A DNA stretch of 64,000 nucleotides from Ignavibacteriota bacterium (GTDB taxonomy: Bacteria > Bacteroidota > Ignavibacteria > UBA10030 > SZUA-254), in assembly GCA_016212665.1 (NCBI GenBank), contig JACREZ010000040.1, forward strand, positions 88,178 through 152,177. Direction: 5' to 3'. A program made the translations under genes and the position numbers. The notes beneath the pieces were generated by a model. That model did no database searches, was not told where the DNA came from, and saw only the letters and a list, made by a program, of their open reading frames with translations. Below, piece after piece: positions 29,282 through 38,523 of this stretch (within the stretch, counting starts at the first letter, position 1; every line of letters begins with the position of its first letter).

Positions 29282-29644
29282 TCATCTGTTTCTGATTCTG
29301 ATTTTTTCTGAATCTATAACAATCAGGTTTCCCTTGAAATCCTTTTCTTCAAGTTTACTCAGTTTTTCAATAATGTGTCTATTGATTTCGTCGGTAGGCA
29401 TATCGTTCGGAAAACGAGTCAGCACGATTCCACAATGCGTGCCGATTGGTATTCGGGATATATTCCCAAACCCTTTATCACCGGTGAGGATTACGGATTT
29501 CTCTCTTTGAGCAAATTCATAAATTATCTCATCAGACGAACCACGGAGTCCATAATCCCGAATATCTTTTGCCTGATAACCATTTTGCTCAAGGATTTTT
29601 CCCGTTGAACGAGGCATGTCTTCGTCAATGACAAAACAAATCAT
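29282..29644 (-). CDS. DUF5615 PIN-like toxin of a DUF433/DUF5615 pair
   Basis: A 120-residue PIN-like protein. The N-terminal FVIDEDMPRST and the later VILTGDKGFGNI provide the acidic residues expected of a metal-dependent RNase fold. DUF5615 proteins are regularly encoded after DUF433 proteins and are regarded as toxins on that basis; the target RNA is unknown. Its ATG shares one nucleotide with the stop of the DUF433 gene (TAATG), so translation is coupled and toxin synthesis would follow antitoxin synthesis. Confidence 0.85.
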   Translation of the reverse strand: MICFVIDEDMPRSTGKILEQNGYQAKDIRDYGLRGSSDEIIYEFAQREKSVILTGDKGFGNISRIPIGTHCGIVLTRFPNDMPTDEINRHIIEKLSKLEEKDFKGNLIVIDSEKIRIRNR

Positions 29645-29868
29645 TAGCTCGCAGCGAGGTAATGTTCTTCAGAAAGAACCTTGGCGGCATAATCCAACAC
29701 AGCTAATATATCCTCAAGCGAAATTTCATATTCAGTCATTACTTCGTTGTACGTCATTCCTCCTGCAAGTTTCCCGACGATGAGGTCAACAGGAACACGT
29801 GTCCCCGTTATAACAGGTTTACCGAACCGAATATTATTGTCAATTGTTATTCTATGTGCGATTTGCAT
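29644..29868 (-). CDS. DUF433 antitoxin
   Basis: A 74-residue DUF433 protein with the family signature RFGKPVITGTRVPVDLIVGKLAGGMT followed by 'EYEISLEDILAVLDYAA', a winged-helix-like fold thought to bind the operator and neutralise DUF5615 toxins. It is the first gene of the pair, as in most type II systems, which fits autoregulation. It lies 75 nt after the glmU-like gene stop, with an A/T-rich promoter region between. Confidence 0.87.
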   Translation of the reverse strand: MQIAHRITIDNNIRFGKPVITGTRVPVDLIVGKLAGGMTYNEVMTEYEISLEDILAVLDYAAKVLSEEHYLAAS

Positions 29869-29943
29869 TATAGTATGTGTATTTATTATTCATACCTGAA
29901 AAGTCATATTACTTCACAAATGTAAAACAATTCATCCCAATAT

Positions 29944-30717
29944 TCAAGCAGATATTCTTGCCGCCAACGCCCGCTTGGCATTTTCCAATTGGTTCACATC
30001 GTTGATGCCGAGGATTTCCTGCGCGTCAATCGCTTTCACCGCGGCGACATGCTGTTGGTTGTTCCGGAAATGTTCAAATACATCGGTCAGGTAATACTCG
30101 CTCTGCGCGTTGTCCGGCGTAATGAGCGCGAGCGTCTCGAACAACTTCTGCTTGTTGAAGACATAAATTCCCGAATTGATTTCCGTGATTGCCTGTTCTT
30201 TTTTTGATGCGTCTTTCTGCTCGACAATTTTCTTTACGGTTCCGTCTTTGTTCCTGATGATGCGCCCATAGCCGGTCGGGTCGTTGAGTTCTGCCGTCAG
30301 TATCGTCGCATCTGCTTCGCTTGTTTGATGAAAGCCGACAAGCGCTTTCACGGTTTGCTCGGTCAGCAGAGGAACATCGCCGGAGAGAACAAGAACATCT
30401 CCTTCAAAATTTTGCAACGCTTCTTTTGATTGAAGCACGGCGTGTCCTGTTCCTAACTGTTCCCGCTGTTCGACAAACTCAATGGCGGGGAACAGGGAAG
30501 AAACAAAATCCACAATGTTCTGCTTCTGCCACCCAACAACTAGCAACACCCGTTTCGGTTGAAGTTTATTAGCGACCGAAAGCACATACTCAATCATCGG
30601 TTTACCGTGCAGTTCGTTCATGACTTTTGCCAGGTCTGGATTATTCATTCGTTTCCCTTTTCCTGCGGCAAGAATGACAACGGCTAACGGCGGTGTGCGA
30701 ACAAGTTCGATGGGCAT
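29944..30717 (-). CDS. GlmU-type UDP-GlcNAc pyrophosphorylase, nucleotidyltransferase domain only
   Basis: A 257-residue protein matching the N-terminal half of GlmU. VILAAGKGKRM binds the nucleotide, and LGTGHAV and LSGDVPLL are also present, as is NSGIYVF near residue 180. By family it makes UDP-GlcNAc from UTP and GlcNAc-1-phosphate for peptidoglycan and lipid A. The left-handed beta-helix acetyltransferase half of bifunctional GlmU is absent, and no such ORF follows; a toxin-antitoxin pair does. Either acetylation is carried out by a separate enzyme or the substrate differs. The CDS ends cleanly at AKRALAARISA, so this looks like a real short form rather than a frameshift. Confidence 0.85.
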   Translation of the reverse strand: MPIELVRTPPLAVVILAAGKGKRMNNPDLAKVMNELHGKPMIEYVLSVANKLQPKRVLLVVGWQKQNIVDFVSSLFPAIEFVEQREQLGTGHAVLQSKEALQNFEGDVLVLSGDVPLLTEQTVKALVGFHQTSEADATILTAELNDPTGYGRIIRNKDGTVKKIVEQKDASKKEQAITEINSGIYVFNKQKLFETLALITPDNAQSEYYLTDVFEHFRNNQQHVAAVKAIDAQEILGINDVNQLENAKRALAARISA

Positions 30718-30768
30718 AGAAAAACCTTTCGTTGGTTATGAAATACGTGTGGCAATATTTCCGAAAGA

Positions 30769-30879
30769 GTCATTGCGAGAAATCCCATTTATGGGATGAC
30801 GAAGCAATCTCCCGACATGTTCATTAAATCTCAATTCGGGGGATTGCTTCGCCATGCTAAAGCATGACTCGCAATGACG
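30769..30879. repeat. Dispersed palindromic element with GTCATTGCGAG/CTCGCAATGAC ends
   Basis: The 11-bp termini are perfect inverted repeats, and a second internal pair (GAAGCAATCT / GGATTGCTTC) gives a nested palindrome; CCGAAA/TTTCGG just outside extends the pairing. It fills the gap between panC and the glmU-like gene. A related copy is at 40374-40482. Elements of this text are common in intergenic DNA of several bacterial phyla; the mobilising enzyme is not obvious. Confidence 0.8.
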
Positions 30880-30893
30880 TTTCGGCAACACAC

Positions 30894-31748
30894 TCATGAT
30901 ATACGAACGATGGTGTTATCAATTAATCTCGTCTTGCCGAATCGAACGGCAATCGAAATAAGGGCGGTTGTTCCGCTTGTGAGTTGGTCAAACTCATGCA
31001 ATGTTGAAGTGTCAGCGATAGAAAGGTAATCAATCTCTGATAACGGCTGTGAACTGATGAGCTTTGTCATTTCAGCTTTGATGTGCTTGCAATTCCGTTC
31101 ACCTCCTGCAATCAATTCTTCTGTCCTCTTCAATGATTGAGAAAGAGCCACACTCTGTTTTCGTTCTTCAGGATTGAGATAGACATTTCGTGAACTCATT
31201 GCCAAACCATCCGGCTCGCGAACTATCGGTGCGATGACCAATTCAATATCGAAATTCAAATCGCGAACCATCTGTTGAATCAGCAATGCTTGCTGTGCAT
31301 CTTTCTGCCCGAACACAGCAACATGTGGTTTTGTGATGTTGAAAAGTTTTGCCACTACGGTTGTGACTCCTCGAAAATGTCCGGGGCGGATTTTTCCTTC
31401 CAACACTTCCGTCAGCGATTCGGTCTGAACGTACGTCAGATGTTGTGCCGAGTACATTTCATTCTGTTCCGGGATGAACAAAAAATCCGTTCCCGCTTCT
31501 TCTGCCATGCGTGAATCGCGTTCAATATCGCGCGGGTAGCGGGAAAAATCTTCATACGGTGCGAACTGCAGCGGATTGACAAAAATGGTTGTGATAACAA
31601 CATCCGCATGTTGCTTTGCGATGCGGATGAGCGAGAGATGTCCTTCGTGAAGGTACCCCATCGTCGGAACAACGCCAATGCGTTTTCCTTGCAGACGAAC
31701 GGAATCCGCCGTTCGCTGCATTTCAAGAACGGAAGATACGGGCTTCAT
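30894..31748 (-). CDS. panC: Pantothenate synthetase
   Basis: A 284-residue enzyme that joins pantoate and beta-alanine with ATP to give pantothenate, the coenzyme A precursor. Signatures: VPTMGYLHEGHLSLI (HxGH nucleotide motif), FGQKDAQQ, and LAMSSRNVYLNPEER (the KMSKS-equivalent loop). The length is typical. The ATG overlaps the barrel gene stop by 4 nt, so it is the last gene of the exbB-to-panC series. This is an unexpected coupling of coenzyme synthesis to an envelope operon. A dispersed palindrome lies directly after it. Confidence 0.96.
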   Translation of the reverse strand: MKPVSSVLEMQRTADSVRLQGKRIGVVPTMGYLHEGHLSLIRIAKQHADVVITTIFVNPLQFAPYEDFSRYPRDIERDSRMAEEAGTDFLFIPEQNEMYSAQHLTYVQTESLTEVLEGKIRPGHFRGVTTVVAKLFNITKPHVAVFGQKDAQQALLIQQMVRDLNFDIELVIAPIVREPDGLAMSSRNVYLNPEERKQSVALSQSLKRTEELIAGGERNCKHIKAEMTKLISSQPLSEIDYLSIADTSTLHEFDQLTSGTTALISIAVRFGKTRLIDNTIVRIS

Positions 31749-33385
31749 CGCAAGTTCACTTTTGCTTCAAGCGAGAATTGAATTCCCGGCGCGGCGTACC
31801 AATACCACCAATCATACTTCGTATCAAGCAGGTTGTTTACACTGAGCGAGAGGGAGGTGCGGGGAACGAGCGTAGTTGATGCGCCGATACCGAGCAGAAG
31901 CGCTCCGTCGAGTTGGCGCGTTGCTGCGCTGTCTGCATTTCTTACGCTCTGATAATCAAGCGAAGCCCACAGAGTAAGCGGTTGTTTCAAATCGTATTCT
32001 CCTTTTGCCTGAAATTTGACAAGCGGAATCATGGGAAGTTGCCCGCTCGAACCGCTTTCAAATGTCGGCTGAACAATGCCCGAAGCATGCAACCTGAAAC
32101 TTTCGGATGGTTTCAATTGTCCGCGTAATTCAAACTTTGTTTGTGTTGCTTCAACAAAATCGAGCCAAACCCTTCCGCTGTCGGCAAGCGTAATTGCTTT
32201 GTTTGATGTCAAGGCGAACGAAATGCCTGCTTCGACAGAATATACATTCTGTGAAGTCGAGAATGTCGCTCCGACGTTGACGGGAGTTCGTTCCGGTTGT
32301 AATCCAATCTCACGGAGTAAATACGGATTCATCCGAACCTGTTCATCATATGAAGTCAACCGCATCTCCGGCTTCCACCAAAAGCGAAGTTGTTGCTCTT
32401 GCTTGATATTCCATTCAAGCGTAGCGGTTGGAAGCAGTAAACTCCTACTTGTTCCAAGTACATCGGAACCATCAGCAAAGAGTACTCCGAGTGTTGTCGT
32501 CCATGAAGAAGAAATATTCCATCGAACAGAACTTGTAAAATGAAACAGTGTCACGGATTGCGTCGGCATTGAATAATCAAGCGAGATACTGCTGAACGAC
32601 AAATCATTCGTCCATCGAAACTTGCCAACCGTCGTCGCGAACGCGGCTGTGAGTGTCGGAGAGACGGCGGTAATTTCTTCTTCCAAAGCAGGAAGTTTGT
32701 CTTTCACATTCCAAACATTTGTGTTGAGTGCAAGGTCAAGCGTCAGTCCTCGCCGGTCAAGCGTGCCGAGCGATGACATGAGTTGAAAGTTTTGACGGCT
32801 TCGTTCAACATCGGGGTAGGCAAACATTCCGTAGGTTTCTGTCAGAAGCGAAGTTCCGAGAGAGAGTTGCAAGTTCTTCAGCGCGTCGTTATCGGTCAGC
32901 AATAATGTTTGCGCGTTCACGTCCGCCGCGAACGAAGATGCTTTTGCATTGTCCATATGTCCTTCCGTCGAAGCGAATCCGCTATGACCAGAAAAATTCC
33001 ATCCGCCCTTTCGGTAATCAAGAAATGCGTTGAGTTTGCCTGTTGAAAAACTTCCGAACGCGCCTTCCGCCGAAGCATGAAGCGGCTGAATCCGTTCATC
33101 TTCTTTAGGCATCGTACCGACGGGAAGCGAGGACGAAAGTCGCTCGCCAAGTAACGAAGAATCCGGCGCGGGCGGCTGAAACAATTTCACATCAAACACT
33201 TCTCCCTTGCGGGCAAACGGAAGCGTAATCGCTTTCTTCCCGACGATAGTAATTTCAGGAATATCCAACTTCGGCATTCCCTGTCCCGTCGTGTCCGGTG
33301 CTTGCGCAAATCCAATCAACCCGAATGACAAATGACAAATGACAAATGACAAAGAGCGTAGAGCATAGAGCAGAGAGCGGTTCAT
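31745..33385 (-). CDS. Outer-membrane beta-barrel protein, TonB-receptor-like, no plug seen
   Basis: A 546-residue exported protein. After an odd signal segment (cleavage after GFAQ) it has a 'LDIPEITIVGKK' TonB-box-like or linker stretch (about 38-52), then many alternating hydrophobic strands with aromatic girdles, and near the C-terminus INNLLDTKYDWW-type text (residues NNLLDTKYDW), typical of the last strands of TonB-dependent receptors. No plug domain could be identified, so it may be a plugless barrel. The signal-peptide codons include a 4-copy 7-bp tandem repeat (33325-33352). It overlaps both neighbours by 4 nt and probably forms part of the TonB/TPR envelope operon. Confidence 0.75.
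   Translation of the reverse strand: MNRSLLYALRSLSFVICHLSFGLIGFAQAPDTTGQGMPKLDIPEITIVGKKAITLPFARKGEVFDVKLFQPPAPDSSLLGERLSSSLPVGTMPKEDERIQPLHASAEGAFGSFSTGKLNAFLDYRKGGWNFSGHSGFASTEGHMDNAKASSFAADVNAQTLLLTDNDALKNLQLSLGTSLLTETYGMFAYPDVERSRQNFQLMSSLGTLDRRGLTLDLALNTNVWNVKDKLPALEEEITAVSPTLTAAFATTVGKFRWTNDLSFSSISLDYSMPTQSVTLFHFTSSVRWNISSSWTTTLGVLFADGSDVLGTSRSLLLPTATLEWNIKQEQQLRFWWKPEMRLTSYDEQVRMNPYLLREIGLQPERTPVNVGATFSTSQNVYSVEAGISFALTSNKAITLADSGRVWLDFVEATQTKFELRGQLKPSESFRLHASGIVQPTFESGSSGQLPMIPLVKFQAKGEYDLKQPLTLWASLDYQSVRNADSAATRQLDGALLLGIGASTTLVPRTSLSLSVNNLLDTKYDWWYWYAAPGIQFSLEAKVNLR
33325..33352. repeat. Heptamer tandem repeat, 4 copies of ATGACAA
   Basis: Four perfect 7-bp units lie inside the signal-peptide codons of the barrel gene, where they encode the odd segment LSFVICHLSF. 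Because 7 is not a multiple of 3, a gain or loss of one unit would shift the frame. Confidence 0.9.
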
Positions 33386-36300
33386 TTGAGTCTCCTGAGT
33401 CGTTCCTGTGCATCCTTTTTCATTTCAGGGTCAATCGGCGCGTTGACAATTTCCTGATACATTTTTTTTGCTTTCGATTTTTCCTGCAGGCGCGTATAAC
33501 TTTCGCCCGCGCCTAACTTTGCCCGCTCGACAAGCAACTGAAACTCCGTGTATTGTTCAACAACATCGAGAAACGCCTGCAACGCGTCGCCGTTCCGTTT
33601 CATCAACAAATAATCTTCTCCCATGATGAGCAACGCTTCCGCGGCGAGGTCATCGTTGCGGCGCGTGACAATTCCTTCAAGCGTATCGAGCGATGCCTGA
33701 TATTGTTTCTTCCGCTGATGATATTTTGCAATCTGCAAGCGGCTTCGTTCGGCAAAAATATCTGTCGGGTGCTGACTCACCACCGACTGAAACTGATTGA
33801 ATCCCGCCGTCGTATCTTTCAAATGAAGAAACGTCATGCCGTGTTGAAACCGGGCTTCCGAAAGGAGCGAGGATGTTGGAAACTTCGTTCCGAAACTGCC
33901 GAAGATTTCTTTCGCCTGAGCAAATTGTTTTGTTTTGATGTACGCGAGTCCGAGCGAAAGACTGACTGACGGCGCGGCATCAGCATCAGAAAAATTAGCC
34001 ACGATTTGTTGGTAATATGAAATCGCCTGTGCAAGATTGTTTTCAAGTTCGTACGCACGACCGAGTTGTTGCATTGCTTTCGCTTGCTGAGTTCTGTCCG
34101 GTTTGAGCGAAAGGACGCGCTGATACTCGGCAATCGCCGAGGCAAAATCTCCTTGGTCAAAAAGAATGTCTGCTTTTTTCAACAACAACACTTCCTGCGA
34201 TGCACCGGTCGGTTTAGTACTTGCAAATTTTTCGATTGCTTTGAGTGCTTCCGCCGGTCGCCCTTCGGCTCGGTAAGTGAACTCCAAACCGGAAAGTGCA
34301 TCGGTCGCAAGCGGGCTTTGCGGAAACTGCTCAAGCACGTTTGTGTAATAGACTCTTGCACTGTCGTACGATTGCGTGTTGTAAAACGCGTCACCCATGT
34401 TGAAAAAGACACGCGGCAGTAACTGACTTTCAGGATACGCTTTGAGCAATGATTGAAACTCTTTCAACGCATCGGCGAATTGTTCTTTCGAGAAGAATGT
34501 CCACGCGATGTTGAACTGTACGACTTCGTTGTAAATCGAATTCGTGAAGCGGCTGAGGAAACCACGCAAGTGTTCGATACCCCGTTCGTTGTCGCCGCGT
34601 TGAATGTATGACATTGCTATTTGAAACGCTGCATACTCGACATAGCGTCCGTCTTTCTTTTCGAAAGCGAGCGAGGCATACAACTCTTCCGACTTCGAAT
34701 ACTCACCAAGGAAAAAATAACAATCTGCTTTTCTCAATGAAGCATCGAGCCGGTGTTCGCTTTGCGGATACGACTTGATGAACTGTTCAAACGATTCCAC
34801 CGCCTTGCTGAATTTTTTCTGCTCGAACTGCGTCCACGCAACTCCGTACAACGCACCCTGTCGTTGCAGATTATTCGGGAAGAGCCGTAACGCATCGGCG
34901 TATGCGCGCTCTGCTTCATCAAATCGGTAATCCTGATACAACGCTTCTCCTTTCCAAACGTAACCTTCCGCCGTTAACGCGTGCTTGGGAAATTGTCTGA
35001 GAAATTCGGTGAAGCGTTCGGAACTTGTTTTGAATCTTCCGAGATGATAGAGCGCGACGCCTTCCTGAAACATCGCGGTTGCAAGCAAACTGTCGGGCGC
35101 GTTCAACTTTCGCACTTGCGAGAATGAATGTTGCGCGTTGGAGAAATCACTCAGCGCCATGCACGCTTCGCCGAGCATGTAGTATGATTGAAGCCTCAGT
35201 TCGCTTTCGGGAAACAACCGTGCGGCAAGTTGAAAATATTTTCGTGCGTCCCGGTATTTTTGTGTTCGATATGCAACCACGCCGAGTTGGTAGTACGCGT
35301 TATCGGAAACAGTTTCATACGGATACATTGTCACGAACGAATCGAGACGCGACGTTGCATTTTTATTATCGCCATACAGAAGCGAGACGATTGCGTTTTG
35401 ATACGCGGCAGTAATCGCAAGTGTGTCGCCGCCATTTCCAAGCAGGTCAAACTCTTCCTGTGCATCTGCGGTGTTTCCGAGTTTGAGTAGAGTCCACGCC
35501 AAGCCGTACCGCGCTTTCCGTGCGTACGGACTTGCAGGAAAATCTTTCAGCAAACGCTCGTAACGAACGCGGGCGCTGTCATAAAATCCCATTTGAAAAT
35601 TTGCCTCGGCGCGCAAGAGCAACGATTCTTCCCGCTGAGAACGGTAAGGCGTTTTTGTTTCCTGAAGCAGAATCAACGCGCCGCGTGCATCTCCCTGACG
35701 CAACGAAAGAGATGCTAACCGAAGCCGGACATCGTTCAGCAAATCGCTTGAAGGAAATTCGTTGAGAAATTTTTGAAGATTACTCAACGCTTGTGCATAC
35801 TCTCCGTGTCGTTCCAATGCAACCGACCAACCGAGCAATGCATCATCCCGGTGACTCTGCAAGGAAGTATCGTCATAACATTGCTTGAAATCTGCTAAAG
35901 CGGATTGCCAATCACGTTTCTCAAGGAAGCATCTCGCACGCCAATATGAAGCAATGCCCTGTCGTGGGTGATCTGTTGCCTGAGCGAGAAACGTATTGAG
36001 TGAACTGAGCGCGGAATCAATTCGTCCCGTTTGAAATGCGCTGACTCCCTGCATGTACAACGCATTGAGTCGTTGTGCATCGTTCGGGAACTGAAAAAGA
36101 AATGTGCTTGCCTCTCCGTACGCCGCTTCGTAATCCTGTTCTTCAAATGTCGCGGCAAGAAGATTGAAACTGAATTCCGCGTCTTCATTAAACTGAAATG
36201 AAGTTGAAGCATCATGCAAAACATGTCGCGACGTATGAACCGAGCGAATCATTTCCCACTCCTGCGCATGATGCAAAACATCGTCGCGGGAAGAAGAACC

Positions 36301-36456
36301 GACGGCGGGAATCTGTGCAAAACAGAAACCGCTCACCCACCAAACGAGACAGGCAGCAACGAGTGCTGCCTGTCCTGCTACTTTCCTTACGGATGTTACA
36401 CAAGCAAGTGTATGCAATGAAAAAATCCTAAATCCTAATATCGAAACTCTAAACAA
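33382..36456 (-). CDS. Exported TPR-repeat protein (CpoB/YbgF-like role suggested by context)
   Basis: About 1,000 residues made almost wholly of tetratricopeptide units (for example 'YYQLGVVAYRTQKYRDARKYF' style repeats with conserved A8, G/Y11 and P32 positions) behind a hydrophobic export segment (AALVAACLVWWVSGFCFAQ). TPR arrays bind protein partners; no enzyme domain is present. The longest frame begins at a TTG at 36456 inside a 7-bp repeat array. A TTG at 36417, preceded by AGGA at 7 nt, gives a better signal peptide and is my preferred alternative. The gene overlaps the downstream barrel gene by 4 nt and follows ompA, the position of cpoB in Tol-Pal operons. Confidence 0.85.
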   Translation of the reverse strand: MFRVSILGFRIFSLHTLACVTSVRKVAGQAALVAACLVWWVSGFCFAQIPAVGSSSRDDVLHHAQEWEMIRSVHTSRHVLHDASTSFQFNEDAEFSFNLLAATFEEQDYEAAYGEASTFLFQFPNDAQRLNALYMQGVSAFQTGRIDSALSSLNTFLAQATDHPRQGIASYWRARCFLEKRDWQSALADFKQCYDDTSLQSHRDDALLGWSVALERHGEYAQALSNLQKFLNEFPSSDLLNDVRLRLASLSLRQGDARGALILLQETKTPYRSQREESLLLRAEANFQMGFYDSARVRYERLLKDFPASPYARKARYGLAWTLLKLGNTADAQEEFDLLGNGGDTLAITAAYQNAIVSLLYGDNKNATSRLDSFVTMYPYETVSDNAYYQLGVVAYRTQKYRDARKYFQLAARLFPESELRLQSYYMLGEACMALSDFSNAQHSFSQVRKLNAPDSLLATAMFQEGVALYHLGRFKTSSERFTEFLRQFPKHALTAEGYVWKGEALYQDYRFDEAERAYADALRLFPNNLQRQGALYGVAWTQFEQKKFSKAVESFEQFIKSYPQSEHRLDASLRKADCYFFLGEYSKSEELYASLAFEKKDGRYVEYAAFQIAMSYIQRGDNERGIEHLRGFLSRFTNSIYNEVVQFNIAWTFFSKEQFADALKEFQSLLKAYPESQLLPRVFFNMGDAFYNTQSYDSARVYYTNVLEQFPQSPLATDALSGLEFTYRAEGRPAEALKAIEKFASTKPTGASQEVLLLKKADILFDQGDFASAIAEYQRVLSLKPDRTQQAKAMQQLGRAYELENNLAQAISYYQQIVANFSDADAAPSVSLSLGLAYIKTKQFAQAKEIFGSFGTKFPTSSLLSEARFQHGMTFLHLKDTTAGFNQFQSVVSQHPTDIFAERSRLQIAKYHQRKKQYQASLDTLEGIVTRRNDDLAAEALLIMGEDYLLMKRNGDALQAFLDVVEQYTEFQLLVERAKLGAGESYTRLQEKSKAKKMYQEIVNAPIDPEMKKDAQERLRRLK
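36348..36374. repeat. Perfect 11-bp hairpin within the TPR signal-peptide codons
   Basis: Arms 36348-36358 and 36364-36374 pair perfectly around a 5-nt loop. It lies 40-110 nt into the TPR reading frame, where it could affect translation or simply be a palindromic element caught in coding DNA. Confidence 0.6.
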
Positions 36457-36560
36457 ATTCTAATCTCGAATAGTTAAACGTTCTAATTTACCTGAAAGTG
36501 ACGGTTTTGGTTTTTGAATTTCGGATTTGTTTAGGATTTAGGATTTCGATATTAGGATTT
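36424..36560. repeat. Inverted pair of heptamer repeat arrays upstream of the TPR gene
   Basis: The left array (36424-36458) is built from the 7-bp words AATCCTA (twice), ATATCGA, AACTCTA and AACAAAT. The right array (about 36519-36560) holds the same words in reverse complement (AGGATTT three times, CGATATT). Together they form a long imperfect inverted repeat around an A/T-rich centre. The left array contains the longest-frame TTG start of the TPR gene and supplies AGGA upstream of the next TTG. Confidence 0.85.
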
Positions 36561-36609
36561 TTAACATCATGCAACGTTGCTGTGTAACTTGAACTCCTTA
36601 TCAACCTTG

Positions 36610-38523
36610 TTATCCTTCCGGAACTATATCAATAATCACCGTGCGGTTGTAAAAACGTTGCTCGGGCTGATTGTTATCGAACGGAGCGCGGCGTGCATCT
36701 TCTCCGAAACCATATGTGTCAAAACGGACCCGTTTCTTTCCGGCTTTCTGAAGTTCACGTTCAAGCACCGCCATTGTTTGCGCTGCACGGTCGCGGGAGA
36801 GTTTCAAGTTGTGTTCATCTTCCCCGACAAAATCCGTATGCCCGTGAATGATGACACTCGCTCCTTCGGGGATGAGCGGTGCAACTGTCTGTGTCAGGAA
36901 TCGTTCGTATGTTGCAACTGTTTTCGATTGGTCAAACTCAAACAATGTGCTGAAGCGTAAGCCAAGTTCATCTTCCGGTTTGTCTGCAAGCGCGAGACGG
37001 ATAGTTTTTTCTTTTCTGATTGTCTGTCCGCTTTTTGTTTCGCCGACCATGACAACATTGTACTGTCCGTCAGATTGCCCTGCGAGAATTTGTTTCCCGG
37101 AGATTCGTTCCTGAGCAGAAGTGAACGGACCGAAATGTTTTGCCTCGCCCTTCGTGTCTGTAACATCAAGCGACCACGAAGCAAGCGCGCCGTCGGCATC
37201 ATCAAGACTTAAAATAACATCGCTGTCGAACGGGTCTTCTTGTAAAGAAACGATTTGTACCGGCATCAGCAGTTCAACTGAAGCGCTTGAAATATCAACA
37301 CGGCGGTCTTCTGCCTGAACAAATTCGAGTTCGCGTGAACCACCCGGCTGTGACGACGGATTTTCCGGCTTTGTTGTTCCGGCTGTTAAAATTCTGTTTC
37401 CGTCAATTTCAAACACACCGACAAGATATTGTTTGATTGCTTCTGCCATCGCTTTGCCGTTGTTCGCTCCCTGCGATGATGCGCCGGAGAGTTTCACGGT
37501 CGTCGAAGGATTTCTTCTCATCCTGTCGCCGAGAATATTCAACACATTATAATAGACGGTCAACTGACGGCGTGAGCGTCCGGTTAAATCTTTTGGTTGC
37601 GGTTCAACTAAACTTTCTTCACTGAATTTCTTTGCTTCATCTTTTGAGAGCGAGATGTATCGTGACGGAACCTGCGTTGCATTTGCATCAAAGAAGACAT
37701 AGTTGCGTAACGGAAGTGTCTCTTTCACTTTTCGCTCAGTCGGAATCAACTGCGGCGAGCGAACGGAGAACTGCACTTCACGTTCGACTTTTTGTTTGAT
37801 AACTGTTGTGCTTCCGAATTTCAACGCGGCGCCGACGCGAAAACTTGTCAGCGTCCAACTTTCTTCCGAGCGTGGTCCCTGTCCGAAATGGAATGAAGCG
37901 AACGGCGAAACATCCGTCAACCAATCGGAATCGCGTGAGCCGAGAGGAATATCGTAGCCCGCGCCGATTTGCGCGCTGATGACCGTTCCGCGAATGCTGT
38001 TCCACTCTCCTGATGTCGTCGTTCCTTGTGCTTCATGCTCGAATGTTTTTGCAACATTAAATCCGAGACGCGGTCCGAGGAAGAAATATAATGGATATTC
38101 AAACGGGGAAATTCTCAAACTCGGTTCGAGCGAGAGATAATTCATCGAAGTGGAAAGTTTGTGTGTGATGAGCGAGGTGTCGGTCATGTCATCGAACGAG
38201 CCGCCTCGTCCATCAAAACCGAGCGTAACCATTCCGCCCCACACCGGGTCGGGACGATATTCAAGCAGAGGCGCAATCCACAGTCCGACTCCGGATGCGC
38301 TTTCAAACGGCTTCGAGAACTGCAACGCCGTGTTGTTATTGAGTTTCAAAATGTCGGTGCTGTGCATGTTGAAGTTCACGCCCAAGCCCGCTCCGAACCA
38401 CCACTCAGGCATCAGGCGTTGGTCCTGTGCGTTCAATGAAACGCACAACAAAAGTGTCAACGCCACAACAAGCATATACTTCGACAAGATATTATACATA
38501 GTAAAGAAATTTCCTTTCATCAT
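36610..38523 (-). CDS. OmpA-family outer-membrane protein with C-terminal peptidoglycan-binding domain
   Basis: A 637-residue protein: signal peptide (best read from MYNILSKYMLVVALTLLLC, cleavage after LNAQ), an N-terminal beta-barrel-like region (about 40-240), a linker, an uncertain middle region, and an OmpA/Pal domain (about 530-630) with IHGHTDFVGEDEHNLKLSRDRA and 'YGFGEDARR'. OmpA domains hold peptidoglycan diaminopimelate and tether the outer membrane. The longest frame starts at the ATG at 38523, which shares one nucleotide with the tonB stop (TAATG); an internal ATG at 38499 fits the signal peptide better. It takes the Pal position in this Tol-Pal-like series. Confidence 0.88.
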   Translation of the reverse strand: MMKGNFFTMYNILSKYMLVVALTLLLCVSLNAQDQRLMPEWWFGAGLGVNFNMHSTDILKLNNNTALQFSKPFESASGVGLWIAPLLEYRPDPVWGGMVTLGFDGRGGSFDDMTDTSLITHKLSTSMNYLSLEPSLRISPFEYPLYFFLGPRLGFNVAKTFEHEAQGTTTSGEWNSIRGTVISAQIGAGYDIPLGSRDSDWLTDVSPFASFHFGQGPRSEESWTLTSFRVGAALKFGSTTVIKQKVEREVQFSVRSPQLIPTERKVKETLPLRNYVFFDANATQVPSRYISLSKDEAKKFSEESLVEPQPKDLTGRSRRQLTVYYNVLNILGDRMRRNPSTTVKLSGASSQGANNGKAMAEAIKQYLVGVFEIDGNRILTAGTTKPENPSSQPGGSRELEFVQAEDRRVDISSASVELLMPVQIVSLQEDPFDSDVILSLDDADGALASWSLDVTDTKGEAKHFGPFTSAQERISGKQILAGQSDGQYNVVMVGETKSGQTIRKEKTIRLALADKPEDELGLRFSTLFEFDQSKTVATYERFLTQTVAPLIPEGASVIIHGHTDFVGEDEHNLKLSRDRAAQTMAVLERELQKAGKKRVRFDTYGFGEDARRAPFDNNQPEQRFYNRTVIIDIVPEG

